Assembly (NCBI GenBank): GCA_020635055.1
Contig: JACKAN010000019.1
Coordinates: 1 to 49,875, forward strand
DNA: 49,875 nucleotides
DNA from: Pseudobdellovibrionaceae bacterium
Lineage (GTDB): Bacteria; Bdellovibrionota; Bdellovibrionia; Bdellovibrionales; UBA1609
Reading direction: 5' to 3'
Positions within the stretch are counted from its first letter, which is position 1. Every line of letters starts with the position of its first letter. Of this stretch, positions 1 to 8,509 are shown one piece after another. Position numbers and translations under genes: made by a program. The notes under the pieces were generated by a model. That model was not told the origin of the DNA and did no database searches. It was given only the letters and a program-made list of their open reading frames with translations.

Positions 1-4
1 TCAT
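1..4 (-). CDS. sdhA: Start of sdhA (succinate dehydrogenase flavoprotein), truncated by the window edge
   Basis: Only the ATG and one further base on the minus strand lie inside the window. An AAGGA ribosome binding site sits at 14-18, about 9 bases before the ATG, just after the sdhC stop. The identity comes only from position: b558-type sdhC genes are normally followed by sdhA and sdhB. No protein sequence is visible to confirm it. Confidence 0.45.
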
Positions 5-16
5 GTCGTTGTATCC

Positions 17-694
17 TTAAGATTTATGAATAAAATAAACATATATTGGCTGCATTAAAAATCCCGCCAAAACTAAAAACGCATAAGCTGCACCTACAAT
101 TCTAACTTTAGGGTCATACTTGGGATGATTGAAGCCAAGTGTTCTAATTGAAGAGCTCAAACCATGGCTGAGATGTAATCCTAAAACTATTAAACAAGCT
201 GAGTACCCAACAACATAAAGTGGGCTTTGGAAAATTTCAATAATCAACCTATAAAGATCTCTTACAACGACACCTGTTTGAAGACTTGTATAATCATAGT
301 GAGGGCCATATTTAAAAGTAATAAGGTGCCAAACTACAAAAGTAAAAATTATGATTCCTTGATATATCATTGTTTTTTGCACAAAACTTGTACCCTTTTC
401 TCCCTCGGCATCTAAAGCATAGGCCTGTGGTCGAGCACATTTGTTTATAAGGGTGAGTTTTATTGCCAATCCCATATGAACAAAAAACAGCAAAAGCAAT
501 CCCGCCTCTGCTAAATAAATGGCAGGATTAGAAGTTATCGCATGACCATACATGTTGTAAGCTTCCTGGCTCACAAATATTAATAAATTTCCTAGCATAT
601 GAGTTAGAACAAATAGGCTGAGAAAAATACCTGTAAGCCCAACAAGTTGCTTCATTCCTATAGAACTACAAAAATAAGAAGATTTTTTATGCAT
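17..694 (-). CDS. sdhC: Succinate dehydrogenase/fumarate reductase cytochrome b558 subunit
   Basis: This is the haem-bearing membrane anchor of complex II, which passes electrons from the SdhA/SdhB catalytic subunits to or from quinone in the inner membrane. The 225-residue protein has five hydrophobic segments (around residues 15-40, 55-83, 108-128, 158-180 and 196-220). Histidines at 32, 73, 123, 174 and 177 lie in or near membrane segments, as expected for the haem ligands of the b558 family. Length and the single-subunit anchor match the B. subtilis/epsilon-delta type rather than separate SdhC and SdhD. The gene diverges from etfB and leads into sdhA. The ATG has an AAGGAA upstream at a long spacing. 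Confidence 0.88.
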   Translation of the reverse strand: MHKKSSYFCSSIGMKQLVGLTGIFLSLFVLTHMLGNLLIFVSQEAYNMYGHAITSNPAIYLAEAGLLLLFFVHMGLAIKLTLINKCARPQAYALDAEGEKGTSFVQKTMIYQGIIIFTFVVWHLITFKYGPHYDYTSLQTGVVVRDLYRLIIEIFQSPLYVVGYSACLIVLGLHLSHGLSSSIRTLGFNHPKYDPKVRIVGAAYAFLVLAGFLMQPIYVYFIHKS

Positions 695-754
695 CGAAAG
701 TTATTCCTTATGTAAGATCTAATTAAAATACACCTAAAGAATGTCAGTGTCTAG

Positions 755-771
755 AAGCTGCGGCGCAGCTT
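755..771. other. GC-rich hairpin between divergent sdhC and etfB
   Basis: A 7-bp perfect inverted repeat (AAGCTGC, loop GGC, GCAGCTT) lies in the 179-bp intergenic region 695-873. On the plus strand it is followed by a short T run, so it resembles a small intrinsic terminator, but it sits between divergent genes where no terminator is needed. It may instead be an operator or leader structure. A TATAAT at 850-855 is the best minus-10-like hexamer for etfB, although it lies very close to the ribosome binding site (858-865). The rest of this intergenic region shows nothing recognisable. Confidence 0.35.
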
Positions 772-873
772 TTGGTGGTGGATTGTCATTTTCAAATGAG
801 TCCATTATATAAATGATCTATATATTAGAAATACTGTTTAAAGACGGAGTATAATATAGAGGGAGTCTAAATA

Positions 874-1650
874 ATGAAAATATTTGTATGTATTAAACAA
901 GTCCCCGACACGGAAACAAAGATCAAGCTCAATGCGGATAAAAGTTTTATTGATACCACTGGTGTAAAATGGGTTATGAATCCATATGACGAATACGCTG
1001 TTGAAGAAGCCTTAAAATATAAGCAAGCCCATCCACAGGCCACTGTAACAGCAGTAAGTTTAGGGCCTAAAAAAAGAGTGATCGAAACACTGCGAACAGC
1101 ATTAGCTATGGGGGCTGATGACGGAATTGCTATCGATGCCCCAGAATCTCTTGATAGTTATGTAACAGCCAAAGCTCTAGCCAAGGCCATATCTGGAGAG
1201 GGAGTTCCTCATCTGATTTTTACAGGAAAGCTGGCCATTGATGACAATGCTTCCAGCGTTAGCCAGCAATTAGCTGAATTTTTAGGGCTCCCACATGCGA
1301 CAGTGGTTTCTAAGTTTGAAGCAAAAGATAATCAGTACCAAGTTGAGAGAGAAGTAGAGGGTGGCAGTCGTGAGATCGTTCAACTTTTTGGTCCTTCGAT
1401 TATTGCTGCCAATAAAGGTTTAAATCAGCCCCGATATGCCAGCTTACCTGGAATCATGAAAGCTAAGAAAAAACCATTAAAAGAATTAGATCTTAAAAGC
1501 TTAGGTGTTGATGAGTCAGAAAAGAAATTAGATTTTGTAGATTACATGCTTCCACCTGAGAAACCACCGGTAAAATTTTTAGATGGTGACGTGCAAAATC
1601 AAGTGCAGAGCTTAACAAAGCTCCTGCGTGAAGAAGCCAAGGTCATATAA
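874..1650 (+). CDS. etfB: Electron transfer flavoprotein, beta subunit
   Basis: EtfB pairs with EtfA to form a soluble FAD/AMP heterodimer that carries electrons from acyl-CoA and related dehydrogenases to the quinone pool. The 258-residue length is normal. The N-terminus (MKIFVCIKQVPDTE) is the classic EtfB start, followed by the NPYDEYAVEEAL segment and the family region near residues 110-130 (GKLAIDDNASSVSQQLAE). GAGGGAG precedes the ATG. etfA follows 12 bases downstream with its own strong ribosome binding site, so the pair is an operon. The neighbouring respiratory gene sdhC fits a role in feeding the quinone pool. Confidence 0.96.
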   Translation: MKIFVCIKQVPDTETKIKLNADKSFIDTTGVKWVMNPYDEYAVEEALKYKQAHPQATVTAVSLGPKKRVIETLRTALAMGADDGIAIDAPESLDSYVTAKALAKAISGEGVPHLIFTGKLAIDDNASSVSQQLAEFLGLPHATVVSKFEAKDNQYQVEREVEGGSREIVQLFGPSIIAANKGLNQPRYASLPGIMKAKKKPLKELDLKSLGVDESEKKLDFVDYMLPPEKPPVKFLDGDVQNQVQSLTKLLREEAKVI

Positions 1651-1662
1651 AAAGGAGTAAAG

Positions 1663-2625
1663 ATGTCAGATGTAATTGTTTTTTGTGAAAGTCAAAAAGG
1701 GGAGTTAAAAAAAGGTTCTTTGGAACTTTTAAATGCAGCAAAAAAAACTGGGAAAAATGTATTGGCTGTTGTCTTGGGCCCCCAGTGGAAGTCCATATCA
1801 AATCTTCCAGCACTACATGGTTCTAAAAAAGTTTTTGTTTGCACAGATGAAAAACTCAAACATTATAATCCTCAGGCTTATAGTGAAGTCTTAAACCATA
1901 TTCTTAAAGATCAAAACTTTGAAATTATTTTGGCTTCTTCTACCTTGATGGCTAGAGATTTATTTCCTAGGTTAGCTGCTAAAATTGATGCAGCTGTAGT
2001 TAGTGATTGTACTGAATTAGATCTTTCTTCTGGTACAACAGTGAGACGTCCGATGTATGCGGGAAAATGTACGGCTACAGTCAAATTTAAGGATGGTGTT
2101 AAAAAAATTATTCTTATTCGCCCCAACCAACTGCCCGTTGGCGAGCCAGACCCTTCTGCAACAGCTGAAATCATTGAGGTTTCAATGCCAATTTTAGACT
2201 TGAAAACAATTGTAAAAGATGTAGTTACAGGTACCAGTGAAAAGTTGGATCTCACTGAGGCCAATATTATTGTTTCCGGCGGAAGAGGTCTTAAAGAAGC
2301 GGCCAATTTTAAAATGTTAGAAGAACTTGCTGACACTTTGGGTGCAACCATTGGAGCTTCAAGAGCTGTTTGTGATGCTGGATGGATTCCCCACAGCATG
2401 CAAGTGGGTCAAACTGGAAAAACCGTTGCACCAACGCTTTACATTGCTGTTGGAATTTCTGGTGCCATTCAACATTTGGCTGGCATGAGTGCCAGCAAAG
2501 TGATTGTTGCCATTAACAATGACCCGGAAGCTCCCATTTTTCAGAAAGCTACCTATGGCATTGTCGGTGACGCATTTGAAGTTGTACCCAAACTCACTGA
2601 AGAGTTTAAAAAGCTTTTAAACTAA
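1663..2625 (+). CDS. etfA: Electron transfer flavoprotein, alpha subunit
   Basis: EtfA binds FAD in its C-terminal domain and completes the EtfAB electron carrier. At 320 residues it has the expected length. The C-terminal FAD-binding region is clear: SGGRG near residue 205, a GASRAVCDAGW segment near 230, and the ETF-alpha signature YIAVGISGAIQHLAGM near 260-275, followed by INNDPEAPIF. The ATG has an excellent AAGGAG at 7-bp spacing. The stop is followed at once by the GTG of the acyltransferase, so transcription probably continues. ETF:quinone oxidoreductase is not in this window. Confidence 0.97.
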   Translation: MSDVIVFCESQKGELKKGSLELLNAAKKTGKNVLAVVLGPQWKSISNLPALHGSKKVFVCTDEKLKHYNPQAYSEVLNHILKDQNFEIILASSTLMARDLFPRLAAKIDAAVVSDCTELDLSSGTTVRRPMYAGKCTATVKFKDGVKKIILIRPNQLPVGEPDPSATAEIIEVSMPILDLKTIVKDVVTGTSEKLDLTEANIIVSGGRGLKEAANFKMLEELADTLGATIGASRAVCDAGWIPHSMQVGQTGKTVAPTLYIAVGISGAIQHLAGMSASKVIVAINNDPEAPIFQKATYGIVGDAFEVVPKLTEEFKKLLN

Positions 2626-2626
2626 A

Positions 2627-3283
2627 GTGTTCCAAAAATATTTATTGCCCTATATAGTTTGGGGCTTTTATTGTTTAGTTTCAGCTTCCTGGCGAAAAAA
2701 ATTAATTATCGCCCCCGAGGTGCAAAAGGCCCTCGACAATAAAGACCCTGTTATTTTAGCTCATTGGCATGGCGATGAGCTGGCTGTTTTACATTTAGTA
2801 AAAATTTTTAAATTAGTAACTATGACCTCAACAAGTAAAGATGGACAGCTAATAGATTTTGTAATCAATAAATTAGGTGGAAACACGTCTCGAGGCTCCT
2901 CAACTCGTGGTGGCGTCGGCGCCTTAAAGGGTCTTGTTCGTTGGGTTCGTAAGGGGAGGGTGGCATCAATGGCTGTGGATGGCCCCCGTGGTCCTATTTA
3001 TCAAGTTAAACCTGGTGTCTTTGAGCTCTCGCGCTTAACAAATGCTATTATTGTACCTGTTGGAGTTAAGGCAAAAAGATCTTTTGTTTTTGAGAAATCT
3101 TGGAATAAAACTTTTTTTCCACTGCCTTTTCAACAAGTAGTTATGACTTTTGACCAGCCTCTGCCCCCCCTTGGCAAACAAGATCTGACCAAAGATCCTA
3201 AGTTGGCGGAAAAATTAAGGGAAATGATTTTTGAAGCGCGCAATAAAGCTGTTAAACTCATTGCAGCAAATGCGGAGCAATGA
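2627..3283 (+). CDS. DUF374-type lysophospholipid/lipid A acyltransferase family protein
   Basis: The 218-residue protein belongs to the DUF374 branch of the lysophospholipid acyltransferase superfamily, which acylates lipids at the inner membrane. The usual HxxxxD catalytic region appears as the AHWHGDEL segment near residue 46. The second family block near residues 115-135 (DGPRGPIYQVKPGV) is very characteristic. The N-terminus (YLLPYIVWGFYCLV) is a probable membrane segment. The GTG start lies one base past the etfA stop without a clear ribosome binding site, so it may be translated by coupling. The exact substrate cannot be read from sequence; an envelope lipid is likely, given the envelope-folding genes that follow. 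Confidence 0.85.
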   Translation: MFQKYLLPYIVWGFYCLVSASWRKKLIIAPEVQKALDNKDPVILAHWHGDELAVLHLVKIFKLVTMTSTSKDGQLIDFVINKLGGNTSRGSSTRGGVGALKGLVRWVRKGRVASMAVDGPRGPIYQVKPGVFELSRLTNAIIVPVGVKAKRSFVFEKSWNKTFFPLPFQQVVMTFDQPLPPLGKQDLTKDPKLAEKLREMIFEARNKAVKLIAANAEQ

Positions 3284-3317
3284 TAGCCTAAATAATGAAT
3301 TATACATGGGGTGTATC

Positions 3318-4139
3318 ATGCGTTTTAAGTGGATCATTTTAATTGGAGTCGGGTCTTTTTTATATTCAATTGGTTCAAATGCCGAAACTGTTGCAACAGT
3401 TGGAAATAAAACGATAACCCTAGATGATTTTAAAGTAAAATATGAAGACATAAAAAAACAGGCAATCAATCCCCCTGAGCCTAAAATTTTTCTTGAAGAT
3501 TTAATACGATACGAAGTCGGCGTTCAAGAGGCCGAGAAACTCAAGCTAGCTGAAGATCCCATCGTTAAAGAGGAACTTCGCAAAGTCATTTACAAAGCCT
3601 TGATAGAAAAATCAATCGGTACTGCTGTTGAGAATATAAAAATCAATGAAAATGAAATGAGAAAATACTATCGTAAAAATCCCGAAATCAGAACGAGCCA
3701 CATTTTAGTTGAAATTAAGCCCGGAGCTACAGCGAAACAAATTGGAGAGGCAGAAAAAAGAGCCAAAGAAATTTATGATGAAGTTAGGAGAAGCAAGAGA
3801 CCCTTCGAAGAGTTAGTAAAATTATACACAGATGACAACATTAGCAAAGAAATGGGTGGAGATATTGGTTATCAATCTATAGTTACTCTAGTCCCAACTT
3901 ATTATACTGCAGCAATGAATATGAAGGTTGGCGAAACCAAGGGTCTTATTCGAACTCGATATGGATTTCACATTATAAAATTGACCGGAAGAAGAGAATA
4001 TAGTCAGGCAAATAAGCGACAAATACGCGCAGCTGTTTTTGATGAAAAAAGAAAAGAGCTTTTTGACAAATACTTTGATGGTTTAAAAAGAAAATATACT
4101 ATTAAAAAGAATGAACAGGCCCTAACTAGTATTAAATAA
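3318..4139 (+). CDS. Periplasmic PpiC-type (parvulin) peptidyl-prolyl isomerase
   Basis: A putative chaperone/isomerase for exported proteins. From the ATG at 3318 the 273-residue protein starts with a signal peptide (MRFKWIILIGVGSFLYSIGSNA, cut near residue 22). Next come a SurA-like N-terminal chaperone region and one parvulin domain, recognisable from the start SHILVEI, the FEELVKLYTDD stretch, MGGDIGY and the end RYGFHIIKL. The open frame extends upstream to 3231 inside the acyltransferase gene, but that extension has no signal peptide and overlaps it, so I chose 3318; an ATG at 3306 is an alternative. It is the first of three consecutive parvulin-family genes. Confidence 0.88.
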   Translation: MRFKWIILIGVGSFLYSIGSNAETVATVGNKTITLDDFKVKYEDIKKQAINPPEPKIFLEDLIRYEVGVQEAEKLKLAEDPIVKEELRKVIYKALIEKSIGTAVENIKINENEMRKYYRKNPEIRTSHILVEIKPGATAKQIGEAEKRAKEIYDEVRRSKRPFEELVKLYTDDNISKEMGGDIGYQSIVTLVPTYYTAAMNMKVGETKGLIRTRYGFHIIKLTGRREYSQANKRQIRAAVFDEKRKELFDKYFDGLKRKYTIKKNEQALTSIK

Positions 4140-4150
4140 TTTATAGAAAT

Positions 4151-5119
4151 ATGATTTCATTTTTTATGTTTTTAAAAAGAATCCTAATTTTTACCATGAT
4201 AACTGGACTTTTGTCTTGTACGGGATCAAATAGTAAATTGGCTAATAGAGTTGTAATTAAAGTAGATCAACTGGAGTTGAAGGCCACTGAGTTTTCTGAA
4301 AAGTTAGCAATAAAGCTAAAAAGCTTTGATGCTCTTACCGCTAAAGATGTAAGTGTTTTCAATCGGGCAAAAAATGAGGTCTTAGATGAGTTTATTTTGG
4401 ACGCTTTAGCTGTTAAGTGGTCTCAAGAAAATGGTGTTCAATTAAAAGATTCTTTTGTTAAAGAAGAGTTTGAAAAGCTTCGACGTGCTTATCCAGATGA
4501 GCTATCCTTTAAAAGAGCTTTATCTACAGAAGGATTAAGCTTTCAAGTTTGGCAAAAAAAGTTTCGTTCCACTTTATTACAAAAAGTCGTATTAAATGAG
4601 ATAACTTCAAAAGTCGAAAAGCCTACAGCTGAAGAAATTAAATCATATTATCAAAAAAACCCAGCAGAGTTCCGCACTAAAGACCAAATGAAACTCCGTC
4701 AAATTGTTTTAAAAACAGAAAATAACGCTAATCGTATTTTCAAAGAATTAAAAAATGGCAGAAAATTTGGTGACTTAGCAAAAAAATTCTCCATAACCCC
4801 CGAGGCAAGCGAAGAAGGACTTGTTGGTTGGGTAGAGAAGGGCACCTCTGATGTTTTTGATGAAGCTTATAAGGACGGGGTGAAACTTAACTCAAAAATT
4901 TTAAAAAGCAATTTTGGCTTTCATATTATAGAAATATTGAATATTAAAAAGGGCGGACTTGTCGATTTAAAAAGTGTAGAGGACATTATTGTAAACAAAC
5001 TTATAGATCAGAAAAAGCAAAAAGTTTTTTCTGATTGGTTAGAAGCAGAGCTTAGAAAGTCACGGGTTTTTAAAGATGAAGGACTTATCCAATCTATTTA
5101 TGCTGAAACAAAGGGATAA
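4151..5119 (+). CDS. Parvulin-family peptidyl-prolyl isomerase lipoprotein (PrsA/SurA-like)
   Basis: A 322-residue predicted lipoprotein. A lipobox (GLLSC, cysteine near residue 23) follows a hydrophobic signal. The middle resembles the SurA/PrsA chaperone domain (EEFEKLRRAYPDELSFKRAL, then WQKKFRSTLLQKVV). The C-terminal half is a divergent parvulin domain (LRQIVLKTENNA, FGDLAKKFSITPEA, GLVGWV, NFGFHIIEI). It may lack isomerase activity, since the domain is shortened and degenerate. The gene starts 11 bases after the previous one and ends 4 bases before surA. The likely role is a membrane-anchored chaperone for outer-membrane or secreted proteins. Confidence 0.85.
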   Translation: MISFFMFLKRILIFTMITGLLSCTGSNSKLANRVVIKVDQLELKATEFSEKLAIKLKSFDALTAKDVSVFNRAKNEVLDEFILDALAVKWSQENGVQLKDSFVKEEFEKLRRAYPDELSFKRALSTEGLSFQVWQKKFRSTLLQKVVLNEITSKVEKPTAEEIKSYYQKNPAEFRTKDQMKLRQIVLKTENNANRIFKELKNGRKFGDLAKKFSITPEASEEGLVGWVEKGTSDVFDEAYKDGVKLNSKILKSNFGFHIIEILNIKKGGLVDLKSVEDIIVNKLIDQKKQKVFSDWLEAELRKSRVFKDEGLIQSIYAETKG

Positions 5120-5123
5120 AAAT

Positions 5124-6080
5124 ATGAAAAAATTATTTTTGCTAACTATATTCTTACTTCCAATATTTTCGCATGCTGAAATAATCGAAAGAATTGTAGC
5201 CATTGTAAACTCAGAAATCATTACGCTTAGCGATTTGGTAAGCTATAAAGAAAAGCTTAAAAAAGGCGGGCTTGTTGACGATGCCTTGTTAAAAGTCTCT
5301 GATTCTAAAAAAATAACAGAAGATCAAAAAGAATTAATTAATCATTTAATAAATGAGCGATTAATAGACTCTGAAATCAAAAAACAAAACTTAGAGGCTA
5401 CCATTGAGCGAGTCGAAAAAGAAATTCGCTCTATAGCTAGCAAAAATGGAATCTCTCGCGATCAGTTAATTGCCGCTCTAAAAAATCAAGGGGTCTCTTT
5501 TTCTGAATATCAGGATTTTTTAAAGTCAACCATTGAACGTCAAAATGTAATTGAAAAGGAAGTCTCCTCAAAAATTAAGATTTCTGATGATGAAATTACA
5601 GAATATTATTTAAAAAATTCGAAGAACAAAGATGATAGTCAGTATTTTGAATATGAATTAGCTCATATGCTTTTTCTAAAAGATAATGGTGGAACAGATG
5701 CGGCGGAAGGCAGGGCCATAGAAGTTTACAATCGATTATCAAAAGGACAAGATTTTTCAGATTTAGCTTCAAAATTTAGTGAAGACCCTAATTTTAGCCA
5801 GGGTGGGCACCTTGGGGTTTTTAAATTATCCGATATGAATAAATCTTTAGCTAAACAGGTAGAAAACCTTAAGCCTGGTGAGCACACTAAAGTTATGATG
5901 GCCCCTGGTGGAAATTATCAAATTGTTAAAGTTAATAAAAAGAAATTGATTCCTAACCCGCATTTAGATGTAAAAAAACCAGAGATACAAGCACTCTTGT
6001 TTGAAAAAGCTTTCCAACTTCAGCTTAGCAATTGGTTGGATCGCAAAAGACAAGATGCCTTTATTAAAATAAATATTTAA
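5124..6080 (+). CDS. surA: SurA-like periplasmic chaperone with one parvulin domain
   Basis: SurA escorts unfolded outer-membrane proteins through the periplasm. The ATG at 5124 has AAGGGA upstream and opens a clean signal peptide (MKKLFLLTIFLLPIFSHA), followed by the SurA N-terminal motif (IIERIVAIVNSEIITLSDL). The upstream extension to 5076 lacks these and overlaps the previous gene. The 318-residue protein has one parvulin domain near 185-290 (FEYELAHMLFL, FSDLASKFSEDPNFSQGG HLG), whereas E. coli SurA (about 430 residues) has two. The immediate pdxA neighbour is the same as in E. coli, which supports the assignment. It may share work with the two parvulin-family genes upstream. Confidence 0.88.
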   Translation: MKKLFLLTIFLLPIFSHAEIIERIVAIVNSEIITLSDLVSYKEKLKKGGLVDDALLKVSDSKKITEDQKELINHLINERLIDSEIKKQNLEATIERVEKEIRSIASKNGISRDQLIAALKNQGVSFSEYQDFLKSTIERQNVIEKEVSSKIKISDDEITEYYLKNSKNKDDSQYFEYELAHMLFLKDNGGTDAAEGRAIEVYNRLSKGQDFSDLASKFSEDPNFSQGGHLGVFKLSDMNKSLAKQVENLKPGEHTKVMMAPGGNYQIVKVNKKKLIPNPHLDVKKPEIQALLFEKAFQLQLSNWLDRKRQDAFIKINI

Positions 6081-7037
6081 ATGAGAAGAATTTATATAAC
6101 TACTGGCGATTCTGATGGCATTGGACTTGAGGTTGCAGCTAAAGCACTTTTTAAACTTGGACCTCAGCCCCAGCTTCAATTTGTTGTTTTTAGGAGCTCT
6201 TATAAATCAAGTAAATGGACGAAACTTCTTGATCAAAAATTCAAACGATCTACCTTTAGTCAGTTAAATCAAATTGGAAAAAAATTTAATTCCATAAACT
6301 CAAATACTTTAATTGATATTTGTTCTTCCGCTGAAGCACCTTTTTGGTTTAAAGAGTGTGTTCATGAGTGTATGGAAAATCCAGAGGATGCACTTGTTAC
6401 AGGACCTATTTCAAAGCCATTATTTATTAATTCTGGATTGAAAGTAATGGGACATACAGGTTTGTTAAAACGAATAACTAAAAATAAAGATTTGTTTATG
6501 GCTTTTAAAGGTTCATGTTTTAATGTGCTTTTAGTTACCGACCATATACCTTTAAAAAAGGTGGCCGACCGCTTAAACTTTGAACTTTTACATAAGTCCT
6601 TTCTTGCAGCTAAAGCTTTTAGGTCCCAACTTCTCCCTCCGCATAACAAAAAACCTATTGCTATTTTGGGCCTCAACCCACATGCGAGCGACAGCGGCCT
6701 AATTGGTAATGAAGAGTTCGACCTGATTAAACCTTTCGTTAAAAAGCAACAATCAAGTCGGCAATCCCTTGTAGGTCCACTTGTTCCCGACGCTGCTTTT
6801 ATGAAAGAGAATTGGTCTAAGTATAGTCTATTTGTTTGTTTGTATCATGACCAAGGATTAATTCCTTTTAAAATTATTCATGGACAGGAGACAGGTATTC
6901 ACATTACCTTAGGTTTACCCTTTACCCGTGTAAGTGTTGATCACGGAACTGCAAAGGATATTTTTAATAAAAATATAGCTAATTCCAGCTCTATGTTGGA
7001 AGCCATAAAATATGCTATAAACACAATAAAAAGGTGA
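6081..7037 (+). CDS. pdxA: 4-hydroxythreonine-4-phosphate dehydrogenase (PdxA family)
   Basis: PdxA oxidises 4-phosphohydroxy-threonine in the DXP-dependent route to pyridoxal phosphate. The 318-residue protein shows the family blocks in order: TTGDSDGIGLEV at the N-terminus, VTGPISK, GHTGLL, LGLNPHASDSG with a metal-ligand-type histidine, VGPLVPDAAF, YHDQGLIPFK and ITLGLPFTRVSVDHGTAKDI. The first and third blocks are diverged: family members usually have GDPAGIGPE and GHTE, so SDGIGLEV and GHTG are unusual. Because the other blocks are intact I still favour active PdxA, but a related substrate is possible. Its ATG follows the surA stop directly. Confidence 0.87.
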   Translation: MRRIYITTGDSDGIGLEVAAKALFKLGPQPQLQFVVFRSSYKSSKWTKLLDQKFKRSTFSQLNQIGKKFNSINSNTLIDICSSAEAPFWFKECVHECMENPEDALVTGPISKPLFINSGLKVMGHTGLLKRITKNKDLFMAFKGSCFNVLLVTDHIPLKKVADRLNFELLHKSFLAAKAFRSQLLPPHNKKPIAILGLNPHASDSGLIGNEEFDLIKPFVKKQQSSRQSLVGPLVPDAAFMKENWSKYSLFVCLYHDQGLIPFKIIHGQETGIHITLGLPFTRVSVDHGTAKDIFNKNIANSSSMLEAIKYAINTIKR

Positions 7038-7041
7038 AATT

Positions 7042-8406
7042 ATGAAAATGAGTTCAGATATTTTTAGAGAATATGACATTAGAGGTGTTTTTAATAAAGA
7101 TTTTGATACGGATTTTGCAGAGATGTTAGGACAAGCTTATGCCACAATGATTCAAAGAAAAACTCAATTAGATCATCCGGTTATAACCATCGGTAATGAC
7201 GCAAGATTGTCTAGCCCCGATATTGTTAAGAGTTTAACTCATGGTCTAACAAAAAAGGGTTGTAAAGTTCTTAAGCTTGGACTTGTAACTACACCTATAA
7301 GTTATTTTTCGACCTTTACAGTAAAAGATGTCGTTGGATCTATAATGGTCACCGGGAGTCACAACCCACCTGATTATAATGGTTTTAAGATTTCCGTAGG
7401 AAAAACTACGATTCATGGCTCAGAAATAAAAGAGCTAGAAAAAATTATTTTAGATAAAAGTTTCGTGGCAGATAAGGACGGCTCTTCCGAAAACTATGAC
7501 ATTTTTCCTTCTTATTATTCTCGTTATAAAGAAGAATTTGGAATTTTAAGAAATATCCCATTCGTTGTTGATTGCGGCAACGGGGCTGCTGGAAGTGTTG
7601 TTAGAAAGCTATATGAGTCCGTTGGTTTAAAACCATATATTTTGTTTGAGGAGCCAGACGGAAACTTTCCCAATCATCACCCAGACCCAACTGTAGAGAA
7701 AAATTTAGTTCAGTTAGCAGAAAAAGTAAAAGAAGTGGGTGCACTTATTGGAATAGGTTTTGATGGTGATGCCGATCGCATTGGTTTGGTAGACCATGAA
7801 GGAAATATGATTTACGGAGATGAACTTCTCGCTTTTTGTGCAAGAGCTGTTCTGAAAAAAAATCCTGGAAAAAAAATAATTGGAGATGTTAAGTGCTCAG
7901 ATAGAATTTTTGATTACATTGAGAAACATGGTGGGCAACCCATTATGTGGAAAACTGGGCATTCTTTAATTAAAGATAAGGTTAGAAAAGAGAATGCTCC
8001 TTTTGGTGGTGAAATGAGTGGCCATATCTTTTTCAATGACAGGAATTACGGATATGATGACGCTCCCTACGCTGGCCTCCGTATAATAGAAATTTTGGCC
8101 GAAGAGGGAAAGAATTTTAGAGAGCTTTTAACTCTGCCAAAAGCCTATAGCACACCCGAGATTCGAATTGATACAACAGAGATTAAAAAAATAAAAATTG
8201 TGGAAGAAGTTAAAAAAGCTTTCGAGAATTCCTCCTATGGTATTAATTTAATTGATGGTATTCGTATAAGTTATGAAGACGGCTGGGCCTTGGTTCGTGC
8301 CTCCAATACGCAGCCGGTTTTAGTTGTAAGGTATGAATCCTCTTCAGAAGAAGGCTTAAAAAGAATTACTAAACATATTGAAGATATCATCCAGCCTTTA
8401 CTCTAG
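7042..8406 (+). CDS. Phosphomannomutase/phosphoglucomutase
   Basis: An alpha-D-phosphohexomutase of 454 residues that interconverts 6-phospho and 1-phospho sugars, supplying mannose-1-phosphate or glucose-1-phosphate for envelope polysaccharide. All four domain signatures are visible: IFREYDIRG at the N-terminus, the phosphoserine loop TGSHNPPDYNGFK near residue 105, the metal loop GFDGDADRIG near 240, the sugar loop GGEMSGHIFF near 325 and the phosphate loop RASNTQPVLVVRYE near 420. This set fits the AlgC/ManB-type bifunctional branch rather than GlmM, which carries different loops. It is the last gene of the plus-strand run and is followed by a terminator. Confidence 0.93.
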   Translation: MKMSSDIFREYDIRGVFNKDFDTDFAEMLGQAYATMIQRKTQLDHPVITIGNDARLSSPDIVKSLTHGLTKKGCKVLKLGLVTTPISYFSTFTVKDVVGSIMVTGSHNPPDYNGFKISVGKTTIHGSEIKELEKIILDKSFVADKDGSSENYDIFPSYYSRYKEEFGILRNIPFVVDCGNGAAGSVVRKLYESVGLKPYILFEEPDGNFPNHHPDPTVEKNLVQLAEKVKEVGALIGIGFDGDADRIGLVDHEGNMIYGDELLAFCARAVLKKNPGKKIIGDVKCSDRIFDYIEKHGGQPIMWKTGHSLIKDKVRKENAPFGGEMSGHIFFNDRNYGYDDAPYAGLRIIEILAEEGKNFRELLTLPKAYSTPEIRIDTTEIKKIKIVEEVKKAFENSSYGINLIDGIRISYEDGWALVRASNTQPVLVVRYESSSEEGLKRITKHIEDIIQPLL

Positions 8407-8485
8407 TTGCTGCGCTAAAGTGCGTTACGGCTTTTGCCGATATTATATTAGAGTCCACAGGTATGTGGGTATATTTGTGGTCTTT

Positions 8486-8509
8486 AGGGGCTTATGGGCA
8501 TAAGCCCCT
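8486..8509 (+). terminator. Intrinsic terminator after the phosphohexomutase gene
   Basis: A 9-bp perfect stem (GGGGCTTAT, loop GGGC, ATAAGCCCC) is extended by one flanking A-T pair and followed by TTTATTT. It ends the etfB-to-mutase run and faces the minus-strand gene that stops at 8530. Two smaller perfect hairpins precede it in the same intergenic region, at 8428-8439 and 8455-8468. Confidence 0.85.

Noticed and set aside
850..855. TATAAT as a firm etfB promoter
   Set aside because: No well-spaced minus-35, and the implied transcript start would fall in the ribosome binding site.
1911..2399. Antisense open frame of 162 residues within etfA
   Set aside because: etfA is clearly the real gene; the antisense product has no recognisable features.
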